From Rhynochetos jubatus (lineage: Eukaryota; Chordata; Aves; Eurypygiformes; Rhynochetidae): a stretch of DNA of 64,000 bases. A program made the position numbers and the translations under genes. Each line of letters starts with the position of its first letter. Position 1 is the stretch's first letter. The notes beneath the pieces were generated by a model. That model was not told where the DNA came from, ran no database searches, and worked only from the letters and a program-made list of their open reading frames with translations. The stretch lies in assembly GCA_027574665.1 (NCBI GenBank), contig CM050652.1:38689631-38753630 (forward strand), given 5' to 3'. Positions 10,501 to 25,500 of the stretch are shown here, piece after piece.

Positions 10501-13500
10501 ATATTATATGTAAACATCTTGGCTTGCAGTTTCAGAATCTGAACATTGCTCTCCTCCCAGTATCGCAGAAGCAGTCTGTAAAAGGCATTCATGAGAAAGG
10601 AATACTGCTCTAATCACTGGGAACAGAAAAGCAATCCAGAGACACAAACACACTACACAAAATACATTAGACCTAATCTGAGCCAAGAGTTGCAAGTAGG
10701 GAAAAAAAACCCCAAGTCACCATACACAATATTGGCTGAACGTGCTCTCAGAACTAAACAAAACCAACAAGTTAAGATATGCTTTCAGAGAATAACCAAG
10801 AAGTGTGAAATCAGAGAGAAAATATGATCTTGGCACACTACACCACCCAGTTTTAGCAAGCACAACGTAACTGTATATTTGAGAGGAGGCTAATTAGCTT
10901 TATAGTCATGTGACTGGGAGACTGCTCAGTCAGTTCCGCTCACCCCACTGCATGCAGTATCAAGACTAAGGAAGCTGCAAGTTCCACCTAGACAGACAAC
11001 TGGGTTTAAAATGCAGCCACTGAACTCCATGTGCCACAGGCAGGTGTGCCGTACTCTCCCCGCGCCACCAGCCACACGCACTTGTTTCAAGTCTTGCTTT
11101 GAACTCTTTGGGGTCACTACTGATGACAAACAGTGTTTGGGTACTTTCCAAAACGATGCAATCCAATGTTCATGAGATCACCTCAGCTGAATATGGTAAA
11201 ATATGGACTCCCTAATCCTAGAATGCTATTCCAGTAAGAATCAGTGTGATGCTTACATTAACTTTGTTTCCCCTAAGATTTTTTCCAAAAGAATGGCTTG
11301 TTTTTGCTAAACCTTAAGGCTTAACTTGACATTTATTTAGCTCTGTCATACACTGCTGTATCCACTGTCATTTGGAACTATACTTTTAATATGACACTAA
11401 GTAACAAAAAGACTTTAATGTATATCTGACATTCTTCTACACAAAGGTTTGATGGATTGTATTCATCACGTACAATGCCGAGTTAATTCCTGTATCATTA
11501 TAACCTTTCTGTAGATAGAACAGAACCCTGTCAAATACAAGACAGACTGAGATTACGTCTGACGGCACAATATGGCTCAAGCAACGTGCAATAACAGAGG
11601 AAGTTTTACTTTCGAGGTAGAAAGCAAATCATGCATGACTTGCACAAAAAACAGTAGTTATATTAACCAGCCATTTGGCTCGATTACAAGTATTTTTACG
11701 TACCTCAGTGCAAGTCCAGGATTAGCAGGCATGGTAGAACAAAACCGTTCCAAGGTTTTGGAATGTTGAGATTTTGGAATGCAGCTCAAATAAAAAAGAA
11801 TTACCTGCAGAATTTGAATTATGAACATTAATCCACTTCATAGCTGGAATGACAAACTAGGAACATTGTGACTATAGTGATTTACCACCTACAAACCTTA
11901 CCAACCACAAAGCTTATCCCTGAAGGGTACTGAAATCAACATGTATAAGAAGTTGGTGTCAAGGTGCTTACACCACACATTAGTCCTACTACCCTGTACT
12001 AGTGAGTAAAGAGAGATGCACTAGATGTTAGAATAAAGCTTATAGAAATCCTGGGTCCCATATTGCTAAGTGCTCAACCTGCTTTTACTCTTATTTCTAG
12101 TTTATTTCTTCTGTTTCTCAACCACTGTAATTTCTATCATCAAAACTGACATCTTAAACACTGTTTCCATCTGCAGGCTCCTCTTGCCCAACTATCTCTT
12201 CCCTCTCTCATACATTCTCTCTCTTCTACAGGAAAGAACAGTTTGCCATTAACCCTTGTTTTCACAGTACTAAAGCATGCCGCAATTAAGTTTCTCTTTG
12301 CCTTACACACCCTTTATTCAAAAGGTCACTGCTAGAAAGCCGCCTGCTCAGAACACTCCTCTCCTCAGACACCTGCTTCTACAATTTCTAGCTCTCTGTG
12401 TTCGTATATTTGAACAAGTAAATCACAGGTACCTGCTCAAAGGTCATCAGTCTCTTTGTTTAATCAAAACTGTTCGCAGACACATTTTTACCTTATTATG
12501 AAACTCATAATTGGTCCAATAATCAGCAGTACTAAAAGGAATTGGGTATCGTGTGGGGACTGTAACCAGACATCTGTTCACTAGGTCAGTAAAAAGCTTG
12601 AATTCTTGCACTTTGTTGTTGGATCCAACAACTTTGCTATTGATAAAAACAAGGTAACTGGAAGAAAAAAAAAAATAACAGAAAGATGGTTCTGATAGCC
12701 TTCACTTAATAGTTTTGAGATTAATTTACTTTCCTTCCTTAAGAACTTACTCCAGCCAGATGCTCTGAACAGTTTCCTGCTGCATCACTGCCCCCAGAGC
12801 TGCTTCATAAGCATCCAGTGCTTCGCCGACACTCGCGTGGAGAGACTGGCACAAACTGTTTATATTGAAAATTAAAAAGCGTTTTATGTGATAAACAATG
12901 CATGTTCTTACATATTAAGAAAGAATGAAAAACTTCCCATTCTGAGACACAAGAAAAAACAGTGTTCTTAGTTTAGCAGCATTACGGACTAACTGATCCG
13001 CCAACTTATTAAAAAGGGTAACCCTTCACTGCAGATCGCACGGAATGACACAGAGCCCATGCAGTTTGAAAGGCAGCACCTAAACAGAAACTAGATACTA
13101 TGAGTTGTCTTCTGCTCTTGTAAAGTTACCCTTTGAGCAAACCTTGTGATGGGGATGCTCTGACTGCTACAGAATGGAGACAACTCTCGAGCTTCCATGT
13201 GGAGAGCTCCAGAACTATGAATTTCAAAGTTGGATTAAAACCACCTGAGAAATGGTATCAGACCATGGCAACAAAATCAGTGTTCTGAAGCAAATACTAC
13301 TGGGGATCTGGGGTGGAAACATACTGAGCGTGTCAGGAGAAAACAAAAGCGAACACCAAACTGACAAGAACAGTCAAAATCCCTTAATTTTGTTCCACAG
13401 CCCCTCAAAAAAACAGGGTTACATGAATATATAGGACTTCAAAGACAGAAGTAGACACATTTTTGGACCAAGACTCAGTGAATAACCCTGATTTCAAAGT

Positions 13501-16500
13501 GTGAAGTAACAGCGAGAAGAAGTAAGACTTCCAGTAAGTCGCAAGAGGGGAAAACAAACCCCATCCTCAGGAAGAGGAAGACTACAGAAACACAAAATAA
13601 GGTAGGCCTGATGTTGCCACCTTGCTATAGAGCTCTCCTGACTATAGTCACATCAGAGTGCCTGATTTCCCCAAGAACTACATCACCAATTTGCTACTCC
13701 TGCTAAAAAGTGTGGGTATACATTTGTGTGCATACATACACATGCGTACACACACACAATGGTCTTTCCAAGTGAACTGCTCCTTGAGCTTTGAGGCTTT
13801 GTTGATTTCAATCTATTTTCACTTGGCAAAAGTGAATTTTTACGTCTTCACTTTGTCCTCTGTACCTGAAAAAAGACAGTTACATAGGCCCAAATACCCA
13901 GGCACTTATTGTAGCACAACTCAACCACAGAAACACCCAATTAAGAGCTCTGAAAGTAATTTAGGCACTTACTTCAAGAGCACTAATTTTCCTCCTAGAA
14001 GCAGGTGCTAAAATACAGGAGCATCTGTGCTTAAGTTAAGGTCCCTAATGACTGAACAGTGACCTCAAGTGTCTAACAATGTTTCTGCTGTGCAAGAACC
14101 AAACTTAAAACTGAACTTGAAGCAGTAAGTATTTTCAAAAAAAAAACCCCACAACTGAATTGGTATTAATGGACAATATCAAGAAAACACATTAAAATAA
14201 CTTAATCTAAACCTTATATGAAGATTTTCTTGAAAACCATACATTTTACCGGTTTGTAAGTTGTCCACCAATTAAAAACTATAAGCAACAGTGGTACAGT
14301 TCTGAGGAGTCCTCACACAGTATGTGAAGCATTATCATCTTTGCCCCTTTACTTATCTGAAAAGCCAAATAGCTACTTGTGAAAATTGACAAACCCAGAC
14401 CATGAAGTGTTAAACTTCTTAAACAGCCAGAGTCACCAGCTCAGTAACTACAGTTACACCAGCGTAAGTTACAGATGGCTAATCCTTGGGTGCTTGCCAA
14501 CCCTGGACATTGCTGCTATCAAAAGCAATAGTGGAAGAAACAAAAGATTGTGTATACGTGACAAAGATCTGTCACCTTTGCAATCTCTTGCAGAGTAAAA
14601 GGGCACTTTGCTAGAGGGGCCTCTGTGGATACTTCCAAATGTACAGTCTGTTGATCGTAGCTCCATGAACAGCTGAAATAGTGTGTCAAGGGAGGTGGGG
14701 AGACCAGGGTTAAACAAGAGTTAAACAGGGCAGGGCAACGATTGTAAAATAAAAGGGAGACAACTGAAAGCCTGAAAAAGAAGAACACTACTAGCAGTAC
14801 CAAGCTAAAACAAAAGATTGTTTTGTGAGACGAACACAGCTGTTACTGTTCCCACTGGACAGAATTTCTGACTGATTTCTCAAGTGAAGAATTTCAGTTG
14901 ACATGCAATTCACAGTTCTGTAACATCTCTTGTGCAGCATGCAGGTAGGCTCTCTAAGGACTGCAGATCATTTCTCAAAAGAACCCAAAGTGATCTACCC
15001 TTAGACAAATATCAAGTGTTCTGCTACTGAAAATGTCATTTACTCAGACCCAATAGCTGTTTCTCATAAATACTTTAGAAAGTCTCACCAGTAGATCTGC
15101 CACAGATGTGGGATTTGCTGGTTTACAGCATCATCTGTAAGATGTTCTTTATAGAGAGGTGTTGTAAATTCAATGGGCATTGGAAAATTCAAGAGATATC
15201 TACAAGAGAAAAAAAAGTAGTAATAAATGAGAATAACCCTCTACATGGAAGAGCCCTGCAAGGATTACCTGTTCCAAAATCCAGTTCATAGAACATTAAA
15301 AAGATTAATTTTTCATGTATACAGAAAGCATTACATGGAAATATAAACATAGTTTATATAGAAAGCATTTACTCCTTCATTATGTACAAAGTTAAATGTT
15401 CCTTCACACCTCAGACTTTCCCCTCCCAAAACACATCAAGTAAGGTACAATCACCTACAGTCAGCTAAGGAGCACCGCCAGTACTAAGTGTAATGTGAAC
15501 ATATGTAAGCAGGAATAATACCTAACACCTAACCTGGAGATACACATTTTAAAGCCTCATTGACATAAGCTTTAGCACAGAAGGTGTTCCTTTGAAGGCA
15601 TCTGTTTTGACTATAGGGAACTTCCATATCTCTAAACTTCAATCAGTCCCTCAATTAGGTGGTAAAATTCAAGTGGAAAAATCAGCAGACTAGATATAAA
15701 CCTGTGCCTTTTCAGCACTAATAATCTGCTGATTAACAGCATGCTGGACCTCTGGATTAAGGTCTTTTCCAAGTGCCTAACTATAGTATTTTAGGTATGC
15801 AGTTGTAGGCTCCTAGCTTTGGGAAAGAAAGATTCCAAGCAAAACCACACACAACCAACCTTGGCACACCTATGACCAATTTCCATTCCCCAAATCCACA
15901 CATTAGACTTGCTGGCTGCTTCGTCTTTAAATGCTTGTGGGTTTACAATTCATTGCATATGTACAAACAACAAGTATAAGCCTTATAAACTACCAAACCA
16001 TAATTCACTGAAATTTTAGCAAAACATGCCAAGCTAAAAATAGGAGTTTAAAAGTTTTAGACTGTTTTATTTTTCAAGAAAGTGCCAATATTGTTGAAAT
16101 TTAAATATTAAAAAAAAAATACTCTAAGTGTACCTTAAGAGATCCATGGGACTCTGCTGTTGGCAGGTATTCTCAAAGAAAGCTGCCACAAAATCTTGCA
16201 ACAGTGGAAGAATACTGCTTGACCTTTCCTGTTTTGGGGTTATTTTTTGAAAATAAAGAAAGTTTAAAATCAGACATCAACCTGAAAATGACAATAACAA
16301 TTTAAGCACAATAAATAACAAGCGGTGTCTGTCTCTCTCCACAATGCTCCTGAGTCAGTCAGTGGGTAGCAGGAAAGATGCTGAAAACACGTTACAGGGT
16401 TTACTGTTAACATCTCTTCTTGTGTAAGGATATTAACACTGGATAAGAACAATCCCAACGACAAATTTAGGATTTCATGTCATTCCTTTATCTTTGATCA

Positions 16501-19500
16501 TGTAACTAATCTTGCCAATTCTAATTTTACCATCTGTATAAAGGAGAATTAGACATTACAAACAAAGATGAATCAATTTTGCAAGTGAAACACCACGCAA
16601 AAGCCAAACTTCACAAAGCCAGCAGACCAACAAACTGAGTTTGAGAGTAGAGTATTACCTGTGAAACAAGGAATTTACACAACCGATAAAAGATTTCTGC
16701 ATTCTGAGGATTCTGCTCAAACGCTCCAGTCCACACTCTGCAGGCACTGTCACTCTGCTCCATCTCCAAATAAAGGGTGGCCAAACTCTCCAAGAGCTGA
16801 CAGTTGTTAGGGGAGAGCTCCAATAAAGATCTACAAAGTTCTGCAGCAGACTCCCACCTTAAAGAAAAGTAAGTTTTTGAAAAGTGGAGTTAAGTATTCC
16901 AATTGAAAATGTCTTGAATCAACTTACCTTTCAAGAAGTTTCAGCAAAGCTATCATGTTTCTGTAGAGAGGAAAGCAGATAGCCATTCTTCTGTCAGCCT
17001 CAAGGCTTTCATCCGTACATGTTTTGACCGCATCTTCAAAACAGAAGTGTAAAATCAAGCCTTTAGACTTCAAGCAATGTCAAGGTTATTTAAAGCCTTA
17101 ACATAAAGTCTCATTTAACATAACAAAAAAATGTAAGTGTGGAAAGATATTTGAGTGCTGCTTTTGCACATTATTTAAAGGGAAAAAAAAAAAAGGAAGA
17201 TGGTCATCTTTGGGAAAGCTTTCTTAACACTTATCAGCACAGCGCCAGGACAAAAAAAGTCTTCTAGAAGTTTCATCCCTCGCTCATTTAAAACACAGGA
17301 AACATCCTAGCAATGAAGCGTTAAAGCCACATTACAGATAGCAGTTATCACTATACATAAAAATACACTCTGGGATTTCCAGCACAGCTGCTGAAAGCTA
17401 CTGACACAAAAGCTAGGATCTCATTTTTCTTCTCAGCATAATAAAACGTTAACCAATAATGAACACCCCATTATCATGGCTGGACTGCCTTCACTCCCAC
17501 AGTTGGGCTACTCACTCTGTTCTTGAGTACTTCCACACTGCAGTACCATCTGCAGTACAGATACACTGACAGTGGCAATGCAGCAGTACCGCTGGCTAAC
17601 ACACCAAGTATTGACATTTATTCAACGCTGTTATGAAATCTACCTCTGGCAGCACCACGAGTCAAGAATTCATTTCTTATACTATCTTCCTTTTACATAT
17701 TTTACAAAATCATTCAGTTTACTTAAACTCTGAGTGAAGACAAACACATGCATTGCTCTCCCTCTAAGGAAACACGTTAATCTTCCAGGAGGGTAACTTT
17801 CCAACAGACACATCCCATTAAGGGGAGGGAAGGTGAAAGAATGACAACAGAAGGTTGGCTTTAAGCTTGCATAAGCCCAAGATAACTAGCAATGTCATCC
17901 TGCCACAAGTCACAGGTCTATCTTGACAAGTACCATAGTTCAGAGAAAAAGTTGGCTTTGAACTGCAGATGAAAAACTCAGTGTGTGTTAACTACCCAAG
18001 AACACAGACTTTCCTCACTGCTCCATTCAAATCAAGATGAAATATCCATTGGATTAATCCAAATGGCATAAAATAGTGACCAGCAATATTGCACTGCCTT
18101 GAAATTAAAAGAGTTGGATAATATTTCTTGGTTTAAAACAAATGAGCAATGTATTCAGAGGTTTACTCCTTAATCTTACCTTCAAACATTGCTAACAGCA
18201 TATCAGGATCGGTCTTCACATCTTGAACCGTTCGCCATGGTATTAAAAATGGCTCTTTGTTCATGATCCTCGAAGGACTGACATTAGCTGGGTCATAGAA
18301 CTTGACTGGGAGAATGCCAAATTCACTGAGGTGTATGTAAGCCAGCCAACCCAAGCAACGGTCACTTAGAGTAAGGCGTTCTAGTATTAGCTTTTCATTT
18401 GATGATTTTAAAGCATTCTGTAAAGGTTAAAAGAAATATAACGTATTTCAACCATGAAATCTTTAAGATCCAAGAATGAAAAAACAGGAAGAGTAAGTTT
18501 TAATATTCTCAAATCTTTTCAACAGAAAAGATACAAACTCATTCTTTATGTCAATCATGATTGTATTTGGTTATATGAATGTGTGACAGTAGTCAAATTG
18601 TGTGCATCATTTCCAGTAACAGATCTAGGCAAACCCTAGGAGATGGTTGTTTTGAGAAGTGAACTTTGAAAACATGCATCTCCCAACACGTGTTCCATTT
18701 TTCTGCTTAGTTCTTGGACAATTACTCCAGTTGCACAGAAATAATACACTAGCTCTAGAGACAACTCATCTACAAGTTGTCTTCAGCTTGCCGTATTCTA
18801 CTGGGTTTTGTGGGATTGGGGGTTTTTTTGTTTGTTGGTTGGGTTTTGTTAGTTGTTTTGTTTGGTTGTGTTTTTTAATGAAGTTCTGGTTATACAACTA
18901 TTAAGTTACAGCTATCCAGGTCTACTGAATGCACCACCATCTCCAGATACAGTTTAAAAATAGCATTGGAAATGTTACTGAGAACAAGTATACTGCTTCA
19001 AATTTTCCTATCGATCGTATGCAAAATTGGAATTGCCTGGTTAAATCGACAGAGCCCAAATAAAATCATAGAGACAAAGTCTAAACACAACTGCTCCTAA
19101 AACAGAACAGAATCTCACAGCCAATATATTTCTGGACAAATGCAGTACAATCAAAGAAATCACTTTCAAGGGAATGAAAGTACTTTCAAATCTAGGCAAA
19201 ACGCAACAGGACACTTGTCCAGTAGTGTCAAAAACATTTCACCCTTCAAAATATTTACTTCCGCAAATTTGCTTTCAAGTTTTCAGAGAGACACATTGCT
19301 TCTTACTTAGAAATTATCTCAAGAATGGTTAAATACTCTCTCCCAAAGACATTCTTTGCAACTACACATTTCAGATGAGTATTAAAAAAACCCCAACACA
19401 AACCAAAAATGCTTGGGTTCGTAATGACAGTGTGGGGAACCAACCCATGTTACTCCCCATATACACTGGATTTCCATGTCAATTCGACACAAACTGATGT

Positions 19501-22500
19501 GTTCCTCCCCCAGTTCTTTTTGTTTGTTCAGTCAAACGGTCCGAGTTACATTTATCAGTACGGCTGTGTTTAGAATAGCTTTTGAGGAAGTCACCCTGTG
19601 GTGACTGGGGCTGGAAGCAGGCATCTTGACCCCAAACCACAGGATGGGAAAAGCCTAAGGAGGTGCCGCGAGCATCAGGCGCCACCTGCTGACCGGAGAG
19701 CACACCCCGGCACAAACCGCGGGTGCACTAAAAAATTAGAACCGCTAAAAAATTACAAAAAAATTCCCTGGGAGTGATTTTGAGACGTAACGGTTAGGCT
19801 ATGAGCTACACAAGCAAAGCAAAACAAGTAACAAACCCCAGGGGGATAGCCTAACTCTACGATGGCATCATCTCAATCTCAAAACACGAGTCTAGGCGAA
19901 CTCCTTCAGCAGACATAGGAACAGTTTTACTAAAGCCGACACTATCACAGGCATTAGAAAGGTGGCGGCGCGATGACAATGCCTGGGGTGGTAACCTGGA
20001 ATTACCTGCAGCAGAACAAGAGCGTTCTGATGTCTTCCTGTGAACAGGCTTAAGTGAACCCTGTACAGGAGAGTCTCCAGCAGCTGAAAGGAGATGAGAT
20101 CTGGATTTTCTTCTTCCCCTGTCACTTCCATCAGGAACTGTAGCATCCTTCCACATACATAGTCTTTTCCTTCAAAGGAGTTCTCCAAATTCAAAAACTA
20201 GAGAAAAATAATTCTTATTTGAAATAAGAATCAGAATACTAGTAAAGCTTCTAGGTTAAACTTTAACATCACATGAATCTCAAACTCTGGATGTCTTTCA
20301 CTACCTTATGAACCATATTTCCCTCCCTCATACCCAATTTTCACATGAAAACTCAAAAATAGTGTTTCAGTATTAAAGATCAAATAATCTAAGTTACGTT
20401 TTGCAAGCTTAAGTAACAAACAGTAAGAAACCTAACATCTTGATTTTAAATAAGTTACTACCTGAGGAAAAGTGATGATTTCTACAAATATCCTGCAAAC
20501 AGAACTTTAAATCGCGTTATTTTCTGCGCAACTCAAGCTGCAGTGTTTTTCATTTCACACGCTCCCTGCCATATGTACTTCCCTATAGCAGAAAATGCAC
20601 ACTTACATGAACATTCCACATACTTTTTTTTTTTACTTACTGTCCACCAGATTTGATAAGAGGGAGCATATTCCACTGCTGTTTCACACATTTCCTGTAT
20701 CTCCTCCTTGGTTCCTCTTTTTGAGAAGAGTCTGAGGTAATGACACCAAATTTCAGGATTTTCTTTGTTGTTCTCTAGGGCTCGGGCCAAAACATTTAAA
20801 GTAGAATCTAAACACTCAGACGATGAGCTGCAGAAATTAAAAAAAATTTAAAGCGCTCACATCAACTGTGTTACTATAATGTCTTACACAATATCAAATA
20901 CAAAAACAGACGCTTATAATTAGAATGGAAGTGAGACAGTCAGACATTTTCTCTTTAAACATGTGCTGTCCTTTGTGATGAGTTTCAAAGTTTCAGTAAG
21001 TTTTCCATCTTTCAAAGGTTATCATCAGGTGTGATTATTGTGCATGGAAAAGTAGTTTTCCAAGAAAGGAGTGCCAATTCAAGTAAGTCAAATTTAATTG
21101 GAAATGGGTAAGATTCATCTGTAAGCAGAAGTCTCAAGCTACAATCATATAAAAGCATTTACAACAGAGGCCTAAAACGTAATTAGAAATCTCAAGGGGT
21201 TGGTAAAGTTAGAATACTTTTGTTACAGCTTCAATTTATTTCCTACAGTCACCAAACATAAGCCTTTATTTCAGGCTTCTATGTATGTCATGCAGATTTT
21301 TTCTGCCTCTAAACCATTAAGAAAGGATATTTTACTTTGAGATAAGTATCATGAGACGATACTGGCAAAGTAATAAAAGGTTGGTTCAAATAACTGACCA
21401 CAGCGCTGATTTAACTCATAAGCAAACTTGCATAAAACCACAGAAACCTTCTGAGGTCACATTTATTCTGAAAGTATCTTCAGAAACTACTTTCCACAGA
21501 CATTTATGAGAGGAAAAGCACATGTTCCAAAATAAAGCTAACACAGTTAACCATGTCTTAGCCTGAAGGCTTCCCAACCCCTTCTATCACCACTGCCACC
21601 TACTAACCGCTCAGTTCCTCCAGAGTGCTGTGGCTGGGTCAGGTGGCTGTTTTAAGAAAAGGATACGTTGTCTTCCATTAGGTTCTCCCTTCTTTTCTTG
21701 GTCTTTTTCCAAGTATGCTTACATTCAGAAAGTGTGTTCCTCTCCCTGCCACTTGCTGGTAGTGTTTTTCTTGAGTACTGGCCTTTCCAGTTCCATCCCT
21801 CCCAATGTTCAGGCAGCTACTGATACAGCTAAACTGATCTTTTGCTGCATCTTCCACTATCCAGAGTTTACACAAAGCTTGTGAGAGCTGCTCCTCTCCA
21901 TTCCCTTTCTTCCCTGCTGCAGCTGCTTAAGCCAGTACCTCACTATTAAATCAAAGTCAATCACTAGAATAAAGCCATGATGACAGAATTCCTGCTGAAA
22001 TTATCTGATTGTCAGTAAAAACATGGTTCCCTGCAGAATAATTTAAAGGAACAGAAACTAAAGAAACTTAGAAATCCAAAAGCTAAAAAAAAACACAAAA
22101 CAAGAAACTGAGTGCTCAAGTGGACCATTTCTACAGGGATAAAACTATAGAACAGAACTGTTCTTGCAAGAAAGCTTTCTTATCAAAGTAATTTCAAACA
22201 CAGATCTAACCATCCGCTCTGCAGAGGAGAAACTGATGTGAGTTTATTGGTCCACTACTTCATCACTGAAAGTACAACATTCCACCGTAATCTTGGGAAT
22301 ACACTGGGTTGTGCACTTTTTAAGCACAACTATTTCTCCCACACTACTTTCCATCAGCTTCCATTCTGAATCAGAACCTACCTAAAGATAAACCGTCAGT
22401 GCAATTTATTACTCACATACTACACTGCACACAGTAGGAAGTCTAATCTATTTTTTTAACCCGCTTTTAAGTAATAAATTATTTGTGGCATTGTTGAAGA

Positions 22501-25500
22501 AAGTTAAGATCAGGAAGGAAACTTGATCACAGCAGCATGGGTAAAGCACAAAATCAAATCTAGAAGGTAGCAGACTTACCCTTCATTTTGATTCAAGTAT
22601 TTGTATGCAAGTTTAATCCAAAGCTGTACATCACAGGGGTTTTCTTGGACACTTGCCTCCAAGTTGGAAATGTCATCAGTCTCACTTGTGAAATACCGGA
22701 CATCATCTGGAGTCACCACAGTATCAAGAGCTGGAACTCTCTTTTTATGTTCTGTGGGATGGGCTGCAAATAAAAATTTTTAAAATGGGGTTTTTTTCAA
22801 AACAGAAGTGACCCACAAGATCAGAACTCACACAAGGGATGGCATTTATGTATTTCAAGCATGGCCACTGTACATAGCAAAGTATTATTATTTTATTATG
22901 TTATTTCAACATCCTCTAAAACTTCGAGCTGTGTAGTCCATAGAAAACTGAAACATAGAAATATTTCAAATGTGAAGCCAAAAACTAAATAGCAGTGAAA
23001 GGCTGCTTTGATCAACAGACACCAATTAAGGCAGTTCATTAGGCAGCATTAGGAAATCTGACAAAGAAAAATTTCTCAGTTCTGAGTCTCAAAACCCTTT
23101 TTGCAGGATTTGCTAACAAATTCTAAAGCTCCCACTTGAGTCACATGTGGAACAGTCAGGTTGCTGGTGCTCTAGCAAGCTTCCAAGTCTCAAATGCTGC
23201 TTAACAACAGCTTTTAACTCCTGATCTCAACAACAAATACTAACTCAGCAGAAATTTAAGATAACTGAACACATGAACTAATAGTTCTGGCAGGGGAAAA
23301 AAAAACCAAAAAAATTTAAAAGCCTAATGGTCCATGGGCAAAGCTGAAACATTCTAGGGAAATAGTTCCTTATGTTCCTTTTAATCCAGGTAAGTAGAAA
23401 TTCCATCTTAACTTCCAGTCACACATTATACTAATTTTTTTTTCTTAAAATACAACAAATTCAGGTCAAACTTAACCCCAAAATTTATGTAAAATGAAGT
23501 TTGTATGCAGGAAATATAAAGTGAAGAGAGCTATTAAGAGTATTGGTTTTCATAAGAAGCAGTTTAAAACTTAGGTATTGGGAAGAAGTTGGTTGGTATT
23601 TTCCCCCGGTACATTTTTTAATGGAAGCTACACATCCAGATTACCGTATTTAATAGGCCCAGCGAACTGTTCCTCTTCACTGCTGCTACTATCTAACAGA
23701 GGTTTTCTCCAGTACTTTGGTCTCCATTTCCTTTTATCTTTCCATGTTGTAAACGGAGGTGCTGTGAACAAGCAAAGTAGTAGAAATTATTTTATATTCC
23801 TGTATTCAAGATTAAAGTAACTTTGCTAAAGAGTTTAGATAAAAACATTCTGTGAGTGCAGCTCAAGCATGTAAGTTTCAACACTACTTATTTAAAATCT
23901 ATTGTGCTCAAGTGCATAAGTCACAGTTTTCCAGTTTGGACTCCAATACTATTATATTATTCCCTTAAACCAAACTCTGCTGCCTTTAATTTACCATAAG
24001 CTGAATTTATAATACTGAGATAAACTAAGCAAAAAAAAAATTTGTTTACCAAATGAACAAGGTACTTATATAATTAAAAGAAGTGTTTATACTGTATTTA
24101 ATCTACCAAGTTACTTACTGTGACTTTTACTCTCATTGACGTTGCTGGCCAGAAGAACCGCCATCTGATCCACTGACATACGGTCTCTGTTTATACCAAA
24201 AAGCTTTTCAACATATTTTTCTGAAACAAGAATATGTACATCTTAGGTAAGCACATAAATGAAAATGGATAGGTAACTTACCAGCAATTTAGCACAACCT
24301 ATGCTGAATTAGTTAAATATGACTGCTTCAAGAGGTATGGTAATTTAACATACTAGAACAAAGAAATTAAACACTCAACAATTTCTGTTCAGCAGCAGCA
24401 TTGTTACTGAAACAGACCAGTCCAGTAGTTACAAAAAGTGAGGAAGGGCAGAGGGAAAGATTCCATGCCCACTGTTCCCTAATTCCCTGAATCCCAGCAA
24501 TACTTTAGTTTGAGTGAAATGTTCCAGATGTTTTTTTCTTTCTGTAAAGACACCAAGGTAACTACCCACCAAGGAAGACTGAATTGGACAACTGCAGAAA
24601 CCTGTTTTTTCCATATAGCTGTATTTTAGACATTGCTTTACATCCCAATCCTGGCACCCAGAGCTCTTAACAAAAGCCATTCGCTTCAGAAAGGAATCTT
24701 TGCATACAAAAGTGAAGGAGAGACTCTTAAAAACCTGTGGCCGTGCCGATTTCCTCATCAGTGCTTTTTTCTGAACAGCCAATCAGTTCTAAATTGTAAG
24801 ACAGAATGTCCTGAAACAGCTGCTTGCGGCTGAGGGTGCAATCTTTCATGTGCTGCCTAAAACAAACAAATACGCAATTAATATATTTATCACAGCAATG
24901 ATTTAATAAGGCTTGTAACCAGAAAGTTGGGTTTAGGACATGCTAGGGTGAGGCACTAAGAAAAGGATACCCAGAGAAAAGACTGTAGCCTGCTTTGAAA
25001 TGTCTGTTAAGTATGTCTGAGTCTTCTCTAACTTCAGCCTGCACCAGTAACTTAATCCTAGTCTTCATTATTTCGCTATAATCTCACTCTGAAACAAAAC
25101 TCTACACAGGCTAAATACTGTGCCTGTGTGTTGTCTGAGGTGTTTGAACTGGAACATTCAAGGTAGTTATAAGAACTGGATATTACTTTGTATTTAAAAG
25201 AGTCAAGCTATGGTTTGATGATTACAGCTAAAAGTAGATCTTCAAAGCTGTCTGCCACCAAAGAGGGGAAAATGGCTAGAGTACACTCCTATTATCTTTT
25301 TCATTCTTATTATATTTTCCCATAGTTAGAAGTTTCTAAATTGAGTTTACTCCTACCCAGTTCACATCCATTTATTCTTGTACCAACTTTTTAAATATGC
25401 TGTGTGACATGGCTAAACAAACTGTTTTAATATAATTTAACACCAGGATTCAAAGAAGTAAAATTAGCCAGTATTTTCCAGGAAAACTAGAAACTAGAAT

